Source: Azorinus chamasolen
Lineage: Eukaryota; Mollusca; Bivalvia; Cardiida; Solecurtidae
Assembly: GCA_963576725.1 (NCBI GenBank)
Contig: OY755242.1
Coordinates: 57,394,480 to 57,458,479 of the forward strand
Direction: 5' to 3'
DNA length: 64,000 bases
Notes under the pieces: generated by a model
What the model saw: only the letters and a program-made list of their open reading frames with translations
The model's database searches: none
Told to the model about the DNA's origin: nothing
Translations under genes and position numbers: made by a program
In this document: positions 13,301 to 28,300 of the stretch, in pieces
Position numbering within the stretch: position 1 is the first letter of the stretch
Layout of the letters: each line of letters starts with the position of its first letter

Positions 13301-16300
13301 GCTGACGAGAGGGTCATGACAATAATTCCACTTTTTGAAAAAGTGGAGCTAAAATTGAATTTAGAGTTACAACCCCTGTTGATTGCATATCCTCTCATCA
13401 CCCACTATCCATATATAAAAGTTCACAGTTGTGCCTACAATACTTGACAAGTTATGCTCTGAAAAGTAACTAAGGGGAATAACTCCCTCAAAAATGACTT
13501 TAGTGTTACAACCCTTGTTGACTGCACATCCTCTAATAACCCTCTATCCATATATAAATGTTCACTGTTGTGCCTACAATACTTGACTAGTTATGCTCCG
13601 GACAAAAAATTGCTTCTGAAAAGTAACTAAGGGGAACAACTCCCTTAACAAGAGCTGTCCGTGGACTTTTTTAGTGCTGGATAGTGTAGTGGAAGTCCAA
13701 AGTGAGACAACTATAGCCAAATTAATACTCCGGACAAAAATTGCTTCTGAAAAGTAACTAAGTGGAAAAACTCCCTCAAAAATGAATTTAGAGTTACAAC
13801 CCTTGTTAGCTGCACATCCTCTTATCACCCTCTATCCACATATAAAGTTTCACAGTTGTGCCTATAATACTTTAGGAGTAATGCTCCGGACAAAAACCCG
13901 GACAGACGGACGCACATACATGCACAATTCCAATATAGCCCCCACTTCTTTAGAGTGGGGATATAAATATTCATTACGTCATTATTTCTGACATGAATAT
14001 TCAACAGGGAAAAGGGTTAACCCTTTCCTCCTATAAATGCCTCTATAAATGTCATGTGATAAATACAAGTGTACAGCATTTGCTCCATATGAGCAAATGC
14101 TCTATTAATCACATTGGTTTCAAAACTACACAATTTAAAAAAAATCCTTTTCTCCAGTAAATGCTCCTTTTCAGTAGATTTATTCAAAGAGACAGGGTCT
14201 ATAAATAGTCTAGAAGGGAATGGGTTAATTGTGTTAATTACCTGTGATAATTGTCATAGTGGTTCATCATTATCAGCCCTAGGTTAACGTGGGCACAGGC
14301 ATTGTCCTTGTTCAGCTTAAGTACACTCTCAAAGTCAGGCATTGCATCCTCCGGTCTAGAAGAAATGTAAAAATTATACTTTAACCCTTTCCTCCATGAA
14401 TATTCATGTAAGAAATGATGCAGTCAAGATTATTAGAATAGTGTGCTGTAATAACACATGCATGCAGGAACTTTTGGCAATGGAAGAAATTATAGAATCA
14501 TATCTATATTATATCATAAGCAAACAGAGCAGACCCTGATCAGACGGCTCCTACAGGAGCCATCTGATCTGAGTCTTCTCTGTTTGCAAAGGAGTAGAAA
14601 GGAGTATTTATGGTGTAAAGGGCAATCCTTTACTCCATAAATATTCATGTAAGAAATAAAGTAAAGTAAGAACGGCACCATTACGATGTAAACTTTCTTC
14701 TGCTCACTAAAATTCTAGGATTTCAATGTTCAAGGGGACATTACTCTGTCAACATATGTGACATGGTTATGGTCCTTATTGACATTGCATCGCTTGCATC
14801 TACAAAAAGGTGTACCTTACAATAACCACTTGGAAAATAATTAAAGTCTGGGTCAACAAAGCAGGTAGATTTACATTACAATGTATCTTATAAATGAGCC
14901 TTCTGATCTGTGTCCACTCTGTTCACAAAGGTATCAAAAGCATCTTAACCCCATACTGTATAAATAAGCCTTAACCCCATACTGTATAAATAAGCCTTAA
15001 CCCCATACTGTATAAATACGCCTTAACCCCATACTGTATAAATAAGCCTTAACCCCATACTGTATAAATACGCCTTAACCCCATACTGTATAAATACGCC
15101 TTAACCCCATACTGTATAAATACGCCTTAACCCCATACTGTATAAATACGTCTTAACCCTATACTGTATAAATACGCCTTAACCCCATACTGTATAAATA
15201 CGCCTTTTTATACATTGCAAACACGGTAGACACAGATCAGGAGTCGTCTGCTCATGGTCTGCTCAGCTCGATATGACAAATATTATCTGATTCTGAAGTT
15301 TCTGTCATGATAAAAAATCCTTTTGTTCATAGTGCCTTTATAAAATTTCAGCTTATTGATATTCATGATGTCATTATTTATTGCCTGAATATTCATGGAG
15401 TAAGGCATTAAGCAGATAAAGGGCTGTTCAATCGACCTGCTTTCAAGACACCTTGTTTATTTAACCCTTTCAAATTCCACTAGCAAACAGAGCAGACCCT
15501 GATCAGATGGCTCATATAGGAGCCATCTGATCTGGGTCTGCTCTGTTTGCAAATGCATTAAAAAGTTTTCATATGAAGGAAACGGTTAACCCTTTCCTCC
15601 ACAAATACGCCTTTCTACGCCTCTGTAAAAGTCACTTTATGTAACCATTGTGATAAATAGAGCATTTGCTCCTATAGGAGAAAATTTTCCTTTTCTCTAT
15701 TTAATGCTCCTTTTTGGTAGATTTATTCAAAGTGGTTGGATCTAAAAATAGCCTATGGAGTAAAGGGTTAACAAGCAGCTGCTGTGGAGAGGTTCTATTG
15801 TATAACATTTGTAACCAGAGGAGACCTATAGGAGCAATCTGATCAGGGTCTCCTCTGTTTGCTTTTGACATGATTTAGATCTGATTCTACAGCTTTTGTC
15901 AAAGCAAAAACATTTCCTAGAAAAGTTTATATTATATAAGTTCAGCTAATAAATATTCGTGATGTCATTATTTCTTACATGAATATTGTTGAACAGAAAT
16001 AGGGTAAAACAGTATATTCCTTTCTTCATCGGATTACCGCTACCCTCGGATTATCCATGAAATCATACTTTGTGGATTCAACGTGTCAAATATATCGTAT
16101 AGTGTATGCACATACATGTGCTTTTTGCCTACAGAATGTTTGACAGTTAAATTGATATGTTTGTGTACTTTTAGAGAAATCTCGTTCAACCAAACGCTTA
16201 TTATGAGAGTAAACAATCATTATAGAGTATTTCAAAAGAATAACACCACGTGTTCCGATTATTAATTAATTAAACTCACCCTGATTTTTCTTATTACGAA

Positions 16301-19300
16301 CCAGTAAGGGAGCAAAGCGATGTTGTTTGTTAACATCCACAACTAAATGAAATGTCGAAGAATGGAAAATTAGGCAAACTAAATACTCCATAAGTATGAG
16401 GTTATAAGCTACGACTGTTCTATGTCTAATAGTTTGAAACCAAATTTGGGTTTATTGTGAAGGGTCCGTTGAACGGAGCAAACTACAGTGAAACTTCGGT
16501 CTCAGCTGTGAATGGTGTTTACCTTTATCACTTATATAAGTAAAGAATCGATGCATAATACACAATTATGCGCTCAAAATTACTGCCTACATATGTGTAT
16601 ACTGCAAACTAACACAGTGGCACCTCTAATTGCTGGGGGCAAACAGAGTCGTGAGACATCAACAATGGAGGTGTGATAAATTTACTTCGAAGTGTCTGTG
16701 ATGCATGCTCGGATTAGGCAGGTAATTTAATGAAGTAGTTAATTGAAGGGACCGAGAAGCGTGCTCGTAAAATCGGATTATCGAGACTCGGATTACACTG
16801 TACATAGTTGTATTGAATTAACAGAGTTCATGTCCGGACCATACAAATTCCCTTGGATTAGACCATATACTCGGAAAATCGCTCCTCGGATTATCACCAT
16901 TTTACTGTATGTGAATGAAAACTTACTTTCCCATGGCATTGTAGAGTATTCCACGGTGGAGATAGGAGCTGATGTTGTCCTCAGAGTCATTGATCATCAG
17001 GGACACACTGTAGTCATGCAGGGCACGCTTGGGGTGAGCCCTGAAAAATAAAACAGTAGTCAATGAAACAGGCAAAGGTGTGTATTTAAATACTAAAATC
17101 ATCAGTTCTCCATCAAACCCTATGTCTTCATGACGATTCTAAAGAGTGATCACAACATAGGATTTGGTGTAGAAATAAAGGAGCTATTCTTGAAAATGTA
17201 TAAATGTATGCATCTTTTCTGACCTGACCTCTGAGTAGCGCCCAATAATTTATAAGCAGGTATTTCTAGGCAGAAATTTCTAATATCATGAATATTTATT
17301 AGCTGCATTTTTATAATGGTATATGAAAGCAGAATGTTTGTCCAAGCAGAAACTGCAGAATCAGAATTTTATTGTTCCACTGGCAAATAGAACAGACCCT
17401 GACCAGAGGGCTCCTGCAGCATTCAAAGAGATAGCAAGCCTTCTGTCGTGGGATATGTTGACAGTGTAAACCCTCATTTAAAAGTACTTTTTCAAGAAAC
17501 TCGTTCTTACTAAATCTAATTACATCTGATAAACTAACCTAAAACAAGTGTGGCTATATATATAAAATACATATATCACCGGCATGTAGATGGTCAAAAA
17601 CAAAAGTTCTTGAATCTAGTGAGTACAAGCAAACTAGATTTTGACTGAATAAAAAGAGTTTTGGATAGAATGCACAAAACCTGTAGATAAGGCTCATATT
17701 TATAGAAACTGTACTTGAGACATTTTTTATATTTCTCAGTTAACTTCAACTAAACGCTTGTTCATGCCCTATCTTGCTGCTACTCATTAGAATTGTATCT
17801 CCAAGGGCAGATAAAGATTGACTGAGATATAAGAGAGTTTAAACCCTTTACACCAGGAATATTCTTGTAAGAAATAATGACATCATGAATATTAGTTAGA
17901 ATATTTATTATAATAGCACAATAGCAAACAGAACAGACCCTCATCAGATGACTCGAACACGAGCTGTCTGATCTGGGTCTACTCTGTTTGTATAGGTGTA
18001 GAATGGCGTATTTATGGAGTAAATGGTTAATAGATTATTCTTACTTTCTGAGTATACAGGCCCTGTGGTAAAAAGCTTCCCAGTGGTTGGGATCAAGGTG
18101 AATTGCTGCCGACAGATCTTCAACGGCATGATTCCACTGTCCCATGGCTGCATATGCACGGCCTCGTAACACACGGGCCGAGGCATTGAGAGGGTCCACC
18201 CTCAACAAATCTGTGAAGTCATTGATAGCATTGTGCCAGCTTCTGTGAAGACAGAAAAGACAACGATCTACCATTTAGAAACAAGAGCCATGATAGCCCT
18301 AAAATGCTCACCTGGTTACTACAGACTTATGCATACACTGTATTTCTATGTAAAAATAAATCAGCTTCAGATTGGGGCCAATATGAAACCAAGGGCCACA
18401 ATTTTAGGCCTGGAGGTTAAAATTTGAACAATCTTAATAAAGAAATATTAGGTGATGCTTCATATAAATTTCAAAGGTCTGGGCCTTACAATTTCACAGA
18501 AGGAGATTTTTAAAAAAAATTCTATGGAAAACTGATAAGCCCGGGTGGGGCCATTTTGGTCCAGGGGTCATAATTTGAACAATCTTGGTAGAAAACCAAT
18601 AGATGATACTACATACCAAATTTCAAAGGTCTAGGCCTTACAGTTTCGGAGAAGATTTTTAAAGACTTACCTATAAAAAACTGATAAGCCATGGGGGCCC
18701 TGGGGGTCACAATTTGAACCATCTGTGTAGAAAATCATTAGATGATGCTACATACAAAATATCAAAGGTCTAGGCCTTACAGTTTCGGAGTAGAAGATTT
18801 TTAAATATTTTCCTATGAAAAACTGATAAGCCCCGGGTAAAGGTAAAAGCCAAGCAAGTAGCTGTCCTCTTTTTCTGGGCCATGATGGTAAATATATCTT
18901 CAAGCAGGTAACAGACAAAAAAAGAAAATCAAACCAATGCTTACTTGTTTTCAAAGTAGTGCATGCCATGTTTCAGAATGGCATCGATGCGTGTCGGGGC
19001 TATCTTGGTACAAGTGGAATAGTCTTCCAGTGCCAGGAGCATGTCGCCCCTCTTCTCGTAACACGCAGCCCGGGCGTAGTAAGCCTCATGGTCCCTGGGG
19101 TTCAGCTTGATCGCCTGGGTGTAGTTAACTATTGCCATGGTGATGTCATCCTGCTTCTTGTAGATCTCAGCCCTATTGAAAATATGTAGACTATGATTAA
19201 TACAATGTTGACATTGCAATACATAAACCATACTTAAGTCTTTATTCCACAGAGACAACTTTTAAACCTTTCACTGTTCTATGTTTATTCCAAATTTCAA

Positions 19301-22300
19301 TACATACTGAATATTCATGAACAAAATAGTTATAATGAAATATGGAAGGTGGATCATTGTAGCCATTTTAGAAACTAAAGAAACAGATTTATCAAATTCC
19401 ATAAGCAAACAGAGCAGACCCTGATCAGACAGCTTCTATGGGAGCCGTCTGATCTGGGTCTACTCTGTTTGCAAATGTATGAAAATGCATTTATATGAAG
19501 GAAAGGGTTAATGCCTTTGCAAACATAGTAAGCTCAGATCAGATGGTTCCTGTAGAAGCAAACCTGATAACGGTTTGCACAGTTTGCATATGAAAATATA
19601 GGGTACAGTAAAACCTCTCTATAATGGCCACTGAATTACATCAAATATTTTGTGTTAAAGGCAGATGGCTGCTTAAAGCAAGGTGAAAGTAAAACAGATC
19701 GCTCCAGAGCGTTCTGTTTTACTTTCACCTTGCTTTAAGCAGCCACCTGCCCTAAATACCAACTAATCAACACAATTTAGTAGCCGTTATAGAGAGGTTT
19801 TATTTTACTGTAATAGAAATCTGCAGGTTCTACAAATACCAAGCATTCCTGTTTACAAAATTCAGCTAATAAATATTCATAATGACAGTATGTCTTGAAT
19901 ATTCAAAAAGGAAAGGGTTAAAGGTTCATAATGAGACCTCTAAATGTATCTAATATCTTTTTAACTCTTTAATTCATGGATATTCATGTAAGAAATAATG
20001 ACATCATGAATATTAATTAAAGTAATTTTTATAATGGCACAGGGACATGGGTGTTTTTGGCCACAGTAGAAACTGTAGAATCATATCTATATTGTTTCAT
20101 AAGCAAACAGAGCAGACCTTGATCAGACAGCTCCTATAGGAGCTTCTGATCTGGGTCTACTCTGTTTGCAAATGTATAGAAAGGCGTAATAATGCACTAA
20201 GAGGTTAACATTAGTATAATACTACTACAGGTTAAATATACATTTGCTTTATACACTGTTTTATAATGTAAGCAAATTTCATTGTATATGTAAGTCTCCA
20301 TAGCTCAGTGGTTAGAGCACTGGTCTTGTTAACCTGAGCTGGTGAGTTTGATCCTCACTGGGGGCTTCTAGATCTTAAAACAATTTTTTTGTATGAAATT
20401 TGTACTTAGACCTTGACATGAAGTAAAGGGCTAACTGATAAACAGTATTGTTATCTCAATACATGCATTGACAGCTTATTGAATAACTTAGTCATACATT
20501 CCTGCAGATTTCTACCACACAAAAAAATGTACATGTACATATATTCAAAATCAATTTTGTGAAAAAACAACCTTTGATTTTGTGAAAAAACAACCTCAAA
20601 CATTTGTATCTTGTAAAAGAGATGAAAAACTGTTTGAACATTGAAGGATTTATGTAAACAATTACTTAGTTGGCTCAAAGTAACATCTTTTGAGGAACTT
20701 CAAAATGTGTGAAGGTAAAAAAAACATGAAATCAGAAATAATACCAAATTACAAATTTCACATCGTAAAAATTTGACAAAGAGTCAGTGTGCCTCCAGTG
20801 AAGTTTGAACTCACTACCCCTGGTTTACGAGACCAGTGCTCTACCACTGAGCTATAGAGGCTTGTGAGGCAATACACTTACATGTCCTTACTGATAACAA
20901 TGATTGTCATAAATAAAGAGTTCATGAACTTGTGAAAGTGAACACCCAATACTACATGCAATTCTAGCAGAAGGGGTAGTATATCAATAAACTGTTAAAT
21001 ATGGCAAACAATGCCAACCCTGATGGAACTCTCTATCTGGGTCGACACTGTTTAAGTTAAGTTTACTCTGTTCTCCCATTATTTGTTTATTCCTACAGCT
21101 TATTGCTGTGTAGACAATTTATCTGCCAAGAAACATGTAATATAATATATATAAAACATTTTAATACTATACATACAATATATTTTGATATAATACAATA
21201 CATATGAATATGATATAATATGATATATGATTTCTTCAGGTGCAAAAATATCTAGCTCACTTGTTAAGTTTTATATGGCAGTAGAATTCAAACTAAGAAA
21301 TATGACATTGAACTGTTTTAATATCATTTGAATATTGGTACACCACTGACTAATACAGCATTCTATATGAAGGTCAGTTTCATATTCCATGTAAGCCTCC
21401 ATAGCTCAGTGGTTAGAGCACTGGTCTTGTAAACCAGGGGTCGTGAGTTCGATCCTCACTGGAGGCTTCTAGGAAGAAATAACATTTTTTAACATAAAAT
21501 TGTACTTAACCCTTTCCTCCATGAAAATTTGTGTAAGAAATATTGACATCATGAATATTAATGTGTTATAAGAGCACATGTAGTTTTGGCCATGGCAGAT
21601 CAGACGGCTCTTACAGGAGCCATCTGATCTGGGCCTACTGTGTTTGTAAAGCGTAGAAAGGCGTATTTATGGAGTAAAGGGTTAATAAAACATTTATGAA
21701 CTTGTGAAAGTGAACACTAACAACACATGCACTTCTATAAGCCCTGCAACACTGATGGACCCTTCAAACGGACCCTTCCAGATTTGACACAGGACTTCTC
21801 ATTATGATTCTGAAGGGATAATGTTTCAATAAATTGTTAAACAGAGCAAACAATGCAGATCCTAATGGAACCCTGGGACCTGGGTCTACACTGTTTGATA
21901 AGTTAACTCTGTTCTCCCAGTATTTGTTTATATGCTCATTGCTGTGTAGACTATTTATCTGCCAAGAAACATGTAATAGACCTGACAGAAAATTTGAGAA
22001 GAATAAAATTATAATTATACAGCGTATTTTAATATACATACAATATATTTTTATATAATACAATACGTATGATATGATATGGTATATGATTTCTTCAGGT
22101 GTAAATACTAAGAAATATGACATTGAAGTGTTTTAATATCATTTGAATATCGGTATATTGGTACACCACTGACTATTACAGTATTCTATATGAATGTCAA
22201 TTTCACATTCCATGTAAGCCTCCATAGCTCAGTGGTTAGAGCACTGGTCTGTAAACCAGGGGTCGTGAGTTCGATCCTCACTGGAGGCTTCTAGGATAAA

Positions 22301-25300
22301 TTAACATTTTTGTAACATAAAAATTGTGCTAAAAAGGAGAAGCTGTATTGTCATCTCCAGACCCATTGGATACTTCTCATAATAATTTTCTGAAAATGTT
22401 TTTCTTTTCTATTACAGATTTGCCAATCCTTTTCAATGCTGAATTTTCAGAGAGGAACATATATATCTTTATTTCCTCCAATATTGAAGATTATTCATAC
22501 AGAAACACACAAGCAAACACATTAAACATACTACACACAAACATGAAAGTATAGAAAGTAAACTCAACGAGGCACATATACAATCACAATGACATACAAT
22601 TACATACCAATGCAAATGCATCAATAAGTATTACTACTAATAATAATGATTATGATGATAATAGTAGCGTTAATTTGTACAAATTTCATAATTTACCTTA
22701 GTTTGTAAACACAACACAACCAATACATTACTTTGCTAAGAGCAAGTTATAGTTTTATAGAACATATAATGTGAATTAAACATCGATTGGCAAATTAAAC
22801 TATTATAGTTCATTTAGGAGCATCAAAGTATAATGCTTGACTGATTTACAACAATCAACAGTCATACATGACATGTAATGAATACAGCATGATAAGCGAC
22901 ACATGAGCATGCACGTATTTTAAACTAGTCACCAAATGCCAATATATTTTTACAATTTACAAGGCATTTCGGTTGAAGAAATTAACCCATGCAACCTGTC
23001 GGTTAAAACGGACAGTCCCAGAACAAAGTCCAGCCAGATTTTACCATTTAGGGTCGACTTTAACAATCTTTTGCAAAGTGACAGACTGAACAGACCCTGA
23101 TCAGACGGTTCCTTTAGAAGCCCTCTTACCAGAATCTACACCACTTTTATTTATATGCAAGTGTATTTATCACAGGTACAACGTTTATACAGGACAAGTT
23201 TACTCGTTGCCAGTGTTTCAATGACTTTGCGCAATAACGGACACTTATCAGACAGTAAACCTGGACCACAGGTATCCAATAAAAATAATGTTTGCCTTGT
23301 AAAAGTCTTGTGCATGAATGCCTAATTCTGTTGACAAATCTATTCCTGATGAGCCAAGCAGAGCACTTTGGCATAGTCGTCTAGCATACTTAATCTAGCA
23401 GTAACAGAACTACCAAAACGAACCTCGATATCGGCAACATGTTTTCGTCGATCTTGATCAAAATAATCGCATTCAAAAAGACAGTGATTTACATCATAGT
23501 TAAACATGAGGCCACATTTTGAACAAAGTGACTCATGCCTGTATGAACACATTCTAGATATCATGTTTATAACACTTCTGCAATAATGAGACATGCGCAG
23601 TTGTTGTCTACATAGCTGCCATATACTACTATCTGTAAAAGTCGGATGGATCCAGAAAAATTGAATGTATTCCTCTGCAGAGGTTCGATCATACCAAGAT
23701 CTCTCTTCAAATTCACTTATGCTTTTAACCACAGCGTTTTTCCACGCATGCTTAGAGGGAAAGTCTCCTGTATCAACATAGGTGTACAAACTATTCAACA
23801 AATCATACTTCCTGAGTACTGGTACAATATCACTAAAGTATCCTGGTTGTACATGATTACACAAGCAACTTGCATACATACGAGCCAAGAATATATCCTT
23901 GACACGTGACTTGACCGGTAGTCTACAGAGTTGTCCAAACAGTGTAAGTTTCATTTTGTCAATCTGTGACTGAATTGAGTAAAACTTTAACAAACTCAAT
24001 GCAATGTCAGTACGTGTTCTCTTACTGATACCCTGCATATACTTTATACAAAACCGATGACTTCTTTCCAGGAATAAAATATCAGAATCAGTAAGGTTAT
24101 ACCACATTTCACACCCATATAAACCTTTCAGTAAAATAACAGATCTATAGATTTTTCTACATGTAAATGGATGGATGCCTTCATCAAAACCAATACCATA
24201 TGGATCTAAACTTAAAAACGTTCCCTTGATTTTGGCATTTGATTCTCTAATATTTTCCGATAAACTGAGGTACTTGTTAAATGTAATACCTAAATGTGTA
24301 TAATTCTCAGACTCGTTTACAATATCATTACCCAAGTACCATTTTCTTCTTGAACTCTTAAAAGCACCTTTTGATTCATTACAGACAATAACAGCTGACT
24401 TAAGTGCGTTGTATTGATATCTCCACTTGCAAGCATACTTATAACATTGCTCCATCATTCTGTCTAAACCAGATTTAGTCAGTGCTACTAGAACCATGTC
24501 ATCCGCTGATGCAACAGCCGGAACAGGAATCTGGTTGACCGCAAAACACGTATAATTTTCTTCAAGTTCAAGAAGAAGACCGTTTATGAAACATAAGTAT
24601 AGGAATGGGGAGGTAACCCCACCCTGTCTAGTACCAACATTTATGCAGAATAACTCAGATTTAAAGCCATTGTACAATAAACAGCTTTCTAAATCTTCAT
24701 ATAAGCTTACTATCGCTCTCCATGAAAGTACGTTCAAACCCATGTAATGTAACTTATAAAACAGTCCATTATGCCACACCTTATCAAAGGCAGTTTTAAC
24801 ATCTAGAAAACAAACGAACATCTTCGAGTTTAACTGTCGCGCATAGTATGCACATTCACGGAGAAGGAAAGATGACATCGTACAACTCATACTTTTCTGA
24901 AACCCACCTTGCAATGGGCTCACGCTAACATCTGTTTCAGATTTGATCCGACTTAACAGTACTCTTTCGTAGAGTTTCAAAATTGACGAGCACAAAGTAA
25001 TAGCTCTGTAACTAGCCGGGTCATCTTTCCTTTTCCTACCACCCTTATATAAGGTAATGATAGTCCCACGTTTCATACTAGCAGGAATATAAGACAATCT
25101 TAACATCATGTTATATAGGTCTCTCAGTAAGCTAAGTAAGCATTCACCGCCATGCAAAATATGTTCGTTATAAATTGAATCAGGACCACAAGCTTTACCT
25201 TTTTTCAAAATCTTAAGTTCGGCAACAATATCACTTACAGATATAGGAACAAACGTGACGTCATCAGTCCCCCGTTTTTTCAAATCGTTAACAACAACAT

Positions 25301-28300
25301 CAACCTGATCACGGAAATTAGAGTCATAAAACGGCATATCAGTGTCTGAGTACAGTTCCCTGAAATATTGCCCCCAGTGATAAACAATATCTTTCGGGTC
25401 TCGATATGTAACCCCTTTGAAGTTAATCTCTGGGTTCTTGCTTACATGCGCTTTCTGTTTGCGCTGGTTAAATTTCTTCCAACAATCAACAGAATCAATA
25501 TCAGCAGCAGAATCAAGTTCTTCATTCAGTCGTTTAAGATAATTTTCGGAACATATCCGGTGATATTTACGAAATTTCCGCTTACAACTTTTATATTCTC
25601 TATAGTATTTATTATCCTTCATTCTAGGTCTACCCTGTTCAATCCAAGCATTACGAGCAATATGCATCTCATAGTGCAAAGATTTTATATCTTCGTCCCA
25701 ATACGGTTTAAGAAATGATCTAAAGTTCGCTTTTCTAAATGAAGCGTCCGCAGCAGAATTGATTGCACAGCAAATCTCGGAGTAAATCTTATCAACTAGT
25801 TCTCTGGGGTTTCCACTGCTAGAAACCACGTGACTGTCTATATATGAAAGCTTCTCAGACAAAACATCCTGGTAATTGCTAAATTCACTTTCTGCTACAC
25901 ATTTCCATTTTATCGGCTTAGAACTAAGACTGTTACTGTCAGAATCGAAATAGGGAGGCACAGTAAATGTACATTGAACTGGCCTATGATTCGACACATT
26001 CAGAGCAGCATCATCTAGTATCTCACATGACTGAACTAAGTCTAACATCTCTAATGGACATAATACATGGTCGATAAGAGACTCGTTACTTCCATCATAG
26101 GACACGAAAGTCGAATAAGCACCTTTACATAGCGACAGTGTATTCACTGCTATCAAGTTATTACGTGTCAGCAAGTTAGTTAATAATGTGCTTCTGCTAT
26201 CATTATGTTTAACGAAGTTAGACCCCTGTAGGTGAGCATTGAAATCACCTAGAACTATAACTTTACCTCTATCACTTAGACTATATACAATATCATTTAT
26301 CTTATCAATATACTCCCTGTAACAAACAATGCCATTATTACTGCTAGGAAAATACACCTGTGTGAAAAACATAAAGCTATTACTATGCAATTGCATTTGC
26401 ACTCCTACTAAACGGTCATCTTCAAGTGATAGCGGTACAATAAGTCCTGAGTACTTCCTTTTCCACATCAATGCCACGCCCCCTTTACCGTACCGCCTAC
26501 CTGTCAGTGACTGGTCTGAGATACAAAGACTAGCGTACTCTGAGTGTATAGAGTCTAATAGTGACTGTCTCTACTCAGCAGCCAGTGTTCTGATATACCA
26601 CATATATCAATATCACGTGATTGTAAAATATCACATAAATACATACTGCTTGACATAATACCAGTGGCATTCCAAGTTAAAACATTTAAAGCCATACTGA
26701 AAAATAATAAAACACTATACATGTACATAACAGCAGGAAAATACATATCTATTTAAGCTAGTCAACATCCACAGAGGATGTGTGGTCATGAGTGCCATAG
26801 CTCCGGCGCGGACCCTGGTTTCTGTAAGCATTCCATGACATCCAAGGACGACATGTAACGTTTTTAGGCCAAAACCATTCGGAAAGAACGGAGTCACAGT
26901 TTTCGTCGTCTTCAATATTCAGTCTAATCGTGATACGATTACTATTCCTCACAGGGAAAAATTTAACCCAAGTAACAGTAGCACCTCTCCGTTCAACGTA
27001 ACTAATAAATTTATCTTGAGTCATACTGGATTTAAACCCACCAACATGATAACGCTTAACCTTGCGGCGTACATAAACTGAAAAGTCTTCTTCGTCAGAG
27101 TTACGGCTATCTACTACATGTATGCCAGAACTCTTCACATTGTCCTGTCTATAATCAAGTCGACGACTGTCTTTCGCTGGTTGAATTGCCTGCGTTATAC
27201 CATTACTCCTTACGGGAATAGGTTGTCCATACGTGTATCGTTCATCAGGCACACGATCTGATAGCGGTAACTGTGCCTCCGTATAGCACGAAACCGCTCT
27301 ATCGCGAGCTACCGTCGATCTGCGTCCCTCCGGTGGCGTACACAACATTTCACGTTCCACCGTATCGTTCACACTGCTGCATATGCTCCGCGTTGCCTCG
27401 TCCCCAAGTGGCTGAACATTGCCATGCGGATTGCCGCGTAAGACACTGGCTGAAACATTCACTGCTTCCGCCGCGCTATTAACCCTGTCTGTTTCCCTAA
27501 CAGAAGACAACACTGAAGCTGACCGATTACGTGACTCTGTCAAATCGCTTGCCACAGGGCGATAACTAGTACTCACTTCCGAGAGACCAGATGCAGGCTC
27601 CCTATTCATAAGAGAGTCTGCATATGATCTATTGGCAGTAGAGTCTCTCTGACTAGCAAGAGGCCGGGTCGCTCCGTGTAAACCATTACACACACTATTA
27701 CCTTCTACGCTGTTCATGACATGTGATCCCAGTGAGGTCTTTTCCAATTTCGACACACGTTTCAACATAGAGTTCAGTTTCTCAGTTTCTTTCTCAAACT
27801 TACATGAATCAGCCTTACAACCTAGTTCGTCGTTGAGAGATTTTAACTCGCTCCTCAGTAGTTGATGTCGCTTCTCAAGCTGGCATTGCCATTGCTTTTC
27901 TCAGAACACACACATTCAATTGATATTGCATTAATTTTTATCAATTCCCGTAGATCTGAAATCTCATTGTCCGCGTCATATTTTATCTTCTCCACACTTG
28001 TTTTCACTTTGGCAATTTCCTCCGTCAATTCATTCCGTAGATCAATATGTGTCTGTTTCATTGCCACCATGTCCGCCCCCAATTTTTCAACCGTTTGTCT
28101 GACAATGTCCAGGTCTGCAGTGTTTACTGTACATGCATTTAGTATGCTAGTGTCAAGTGAGGTCGACTTAGCCGATCGCATGTTTAAGACTTCTCTCATA
28201 TCGTTGAAATCGCTACCGTCTAACACTAGAGTTATAAGATACGTATCTCGCGCTAGCTTCTGGGTAACGCTTTCTCCACTCCTCGTTTGCTTTCTCTTCT

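Noticed and set aside
14945..15204. Promoter array because of the repeated tataaata motif
   Set aside because: The motif belongs to the MITE terminal repeat; there is no gene start nearby on either strand.
16743..17051. 102-codon plus-strand ORF as a gene
   Set aside because: It overlaps the antisense of TPR exon 16927-17040 and the CGGATTATC element; no domain or codon signal of its own.
23646..23909. Plus-strand ORFs opposite LINE ORF2 and ORF1 (also 25368-25718, 27862-28479)
   Set aside because: Antisense shadows of long coding ORFs on the minus strand, with no recognisable domain.
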